A DNA stretch of 64,000 nt from Arthrobacter nitrophenolicus. GTDB lineage: Bacteria > Actinomycetota > Actinomycetes > Actinomycetales > Micrococcaceae. The stretch covers positions 62,001 to 126,000 of the forward strand of contig NZ_AOFD01000003.1 in NCBI RefSeq assembly GCF_000332815.1, given 5' to 3'. Below are positions 63,864 through 64,000 of this stretch, piece by piece. The notes beneath the pieces are model-generated. The model was not told the origin of the DNA. It did no database searches and was given only the letters and a program-made list of their open reading frames with translations. The position numbers were made by a program, and so were the translations under genes. Positions within the stretch are counted from its first letter, which is position 1, and every line of letters starts with the position of its first letter.

Positions 63864-64000
63864 TCAGTCGCCGTTTCCCTTCCCGGGGTTGCTCGGCTTA
63901 CCGTCTTTTGCCTTGACGACGTGGGAGGAGCCGGCGTTGTTATCCGCGTCCGTCGCGGGCTGCTCCTCCTGCTGGTCGGCACTGTTGTCGTCAGCGTATT
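63864..64000 (-). CDS. C-terminal end of a hydrophilic protein (cut by window edge)
   Basis: The last 44 codons read ADDNSADQQEEQPATDADNN, AGSSHVVKAKDG and KPSNPGKGNGD before TGA at 63864. The low-complexity acidic/polar tail has no recognisable domain, and its 5' part lies outside the window. Confidence 0.6.
   Translation of the reverse strand, partial: YADDNSADQQEEQPATDADNNAGSSHVVKAKDGKPSNPGKGNGD

Overview
The window looks like chromosome from a high-GC actinobacterium, most likely Arthrobacter/Pseudarthrobacter or a close relative. The grounds are codon use, frequent GTG/TTG starts, a branched-chain 2-oxoacid dehydrogenase operon beside an Lrp/AsnC regulator, a paaABCDE operon, LANTG sorting signals, and the abundant short repeat TTTCGACAGGCTCAACCACC (called R1 here). 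The genus is inference; there is no rRNA or tRNA in the window.

Layout. 0-5.5 kb (minus strand): potassium uptake, with TrkH (cut by the window edge), a KimA-like APC transporter and a KdpE/KdpD pair. 5.5-11.4 kb: E2-E1beta-E1alpha of a 2-oxoacid dehydrogenase (minus), several very small membrane proteins and a divergent Lrp/AsnC regulator. 12.1-13.6 kb: an IS110-family element preceded by a highly structured segment that fits a bridge RNA. 13.8-44.3 kb: a large exopolysaccharide and cell-envelope region with clearly lower GC. It holds an O-antigen-ligase/Wzy-like polymerase, a Tat-exported beta-helix protein, a DCC/HTTM operon, an AT3-SGNH acyltransferase, an EspI-like ATPase, a plus-strand run (Wzz/BY-kinase, Wzx, pyruvyltransferase, two GT4s, hexapeptide acetyltransferase, Gmd, Fcl, priming glycosyl-phosphotransferase, UDP-Glc dehydrogenase, DUF4012), an LANTG protein, VanZ, GalU, and a minus-strand cassette of Tat protein, PqqD, HPr-kinase-like protein, second BY-kinase and nucleotidyltransferase.

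44.3-54.0 kb: a large secreted coiled-coil protein, a two-component system, a YVTN beta-propeller protein abutting a decayed duplicate of an enoyl-CoA hydratase gene, a serine-hydrolase lipoprotein and two tandem zinc-ribbon-like miniproteins. 54.2-60.1 kb: VOC and truncated DinB genes, then paaG-like and paaE-D-C-B-A on the minus strand. 60.2-64 kb: a second repeat family (R2) interrupted by an IS3-family element, a YjbR-like protein and an AbiEi-like/Vsr-like protein.

How it fits together. The polysaccharide genes would supply GDP-fucose and UDP-glucuronate, start the repeat unit on a lipid carrier, decorate it with acetyl and pyruvyl groups, and flip and polymerise it: a colanic-acid-like toolkit. 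R1 repeats sit between genes and inside coding sequence (the E2 linkers and the PaaB N terminus). At least six otherwise well-conserved genes (trkH, E2, HTTM, HPrK-like, YVTN, paaA) each need exactly one added G/C to restore frame, so base-level indel error in this assembly must be considered before calling any of them a pseudogene.
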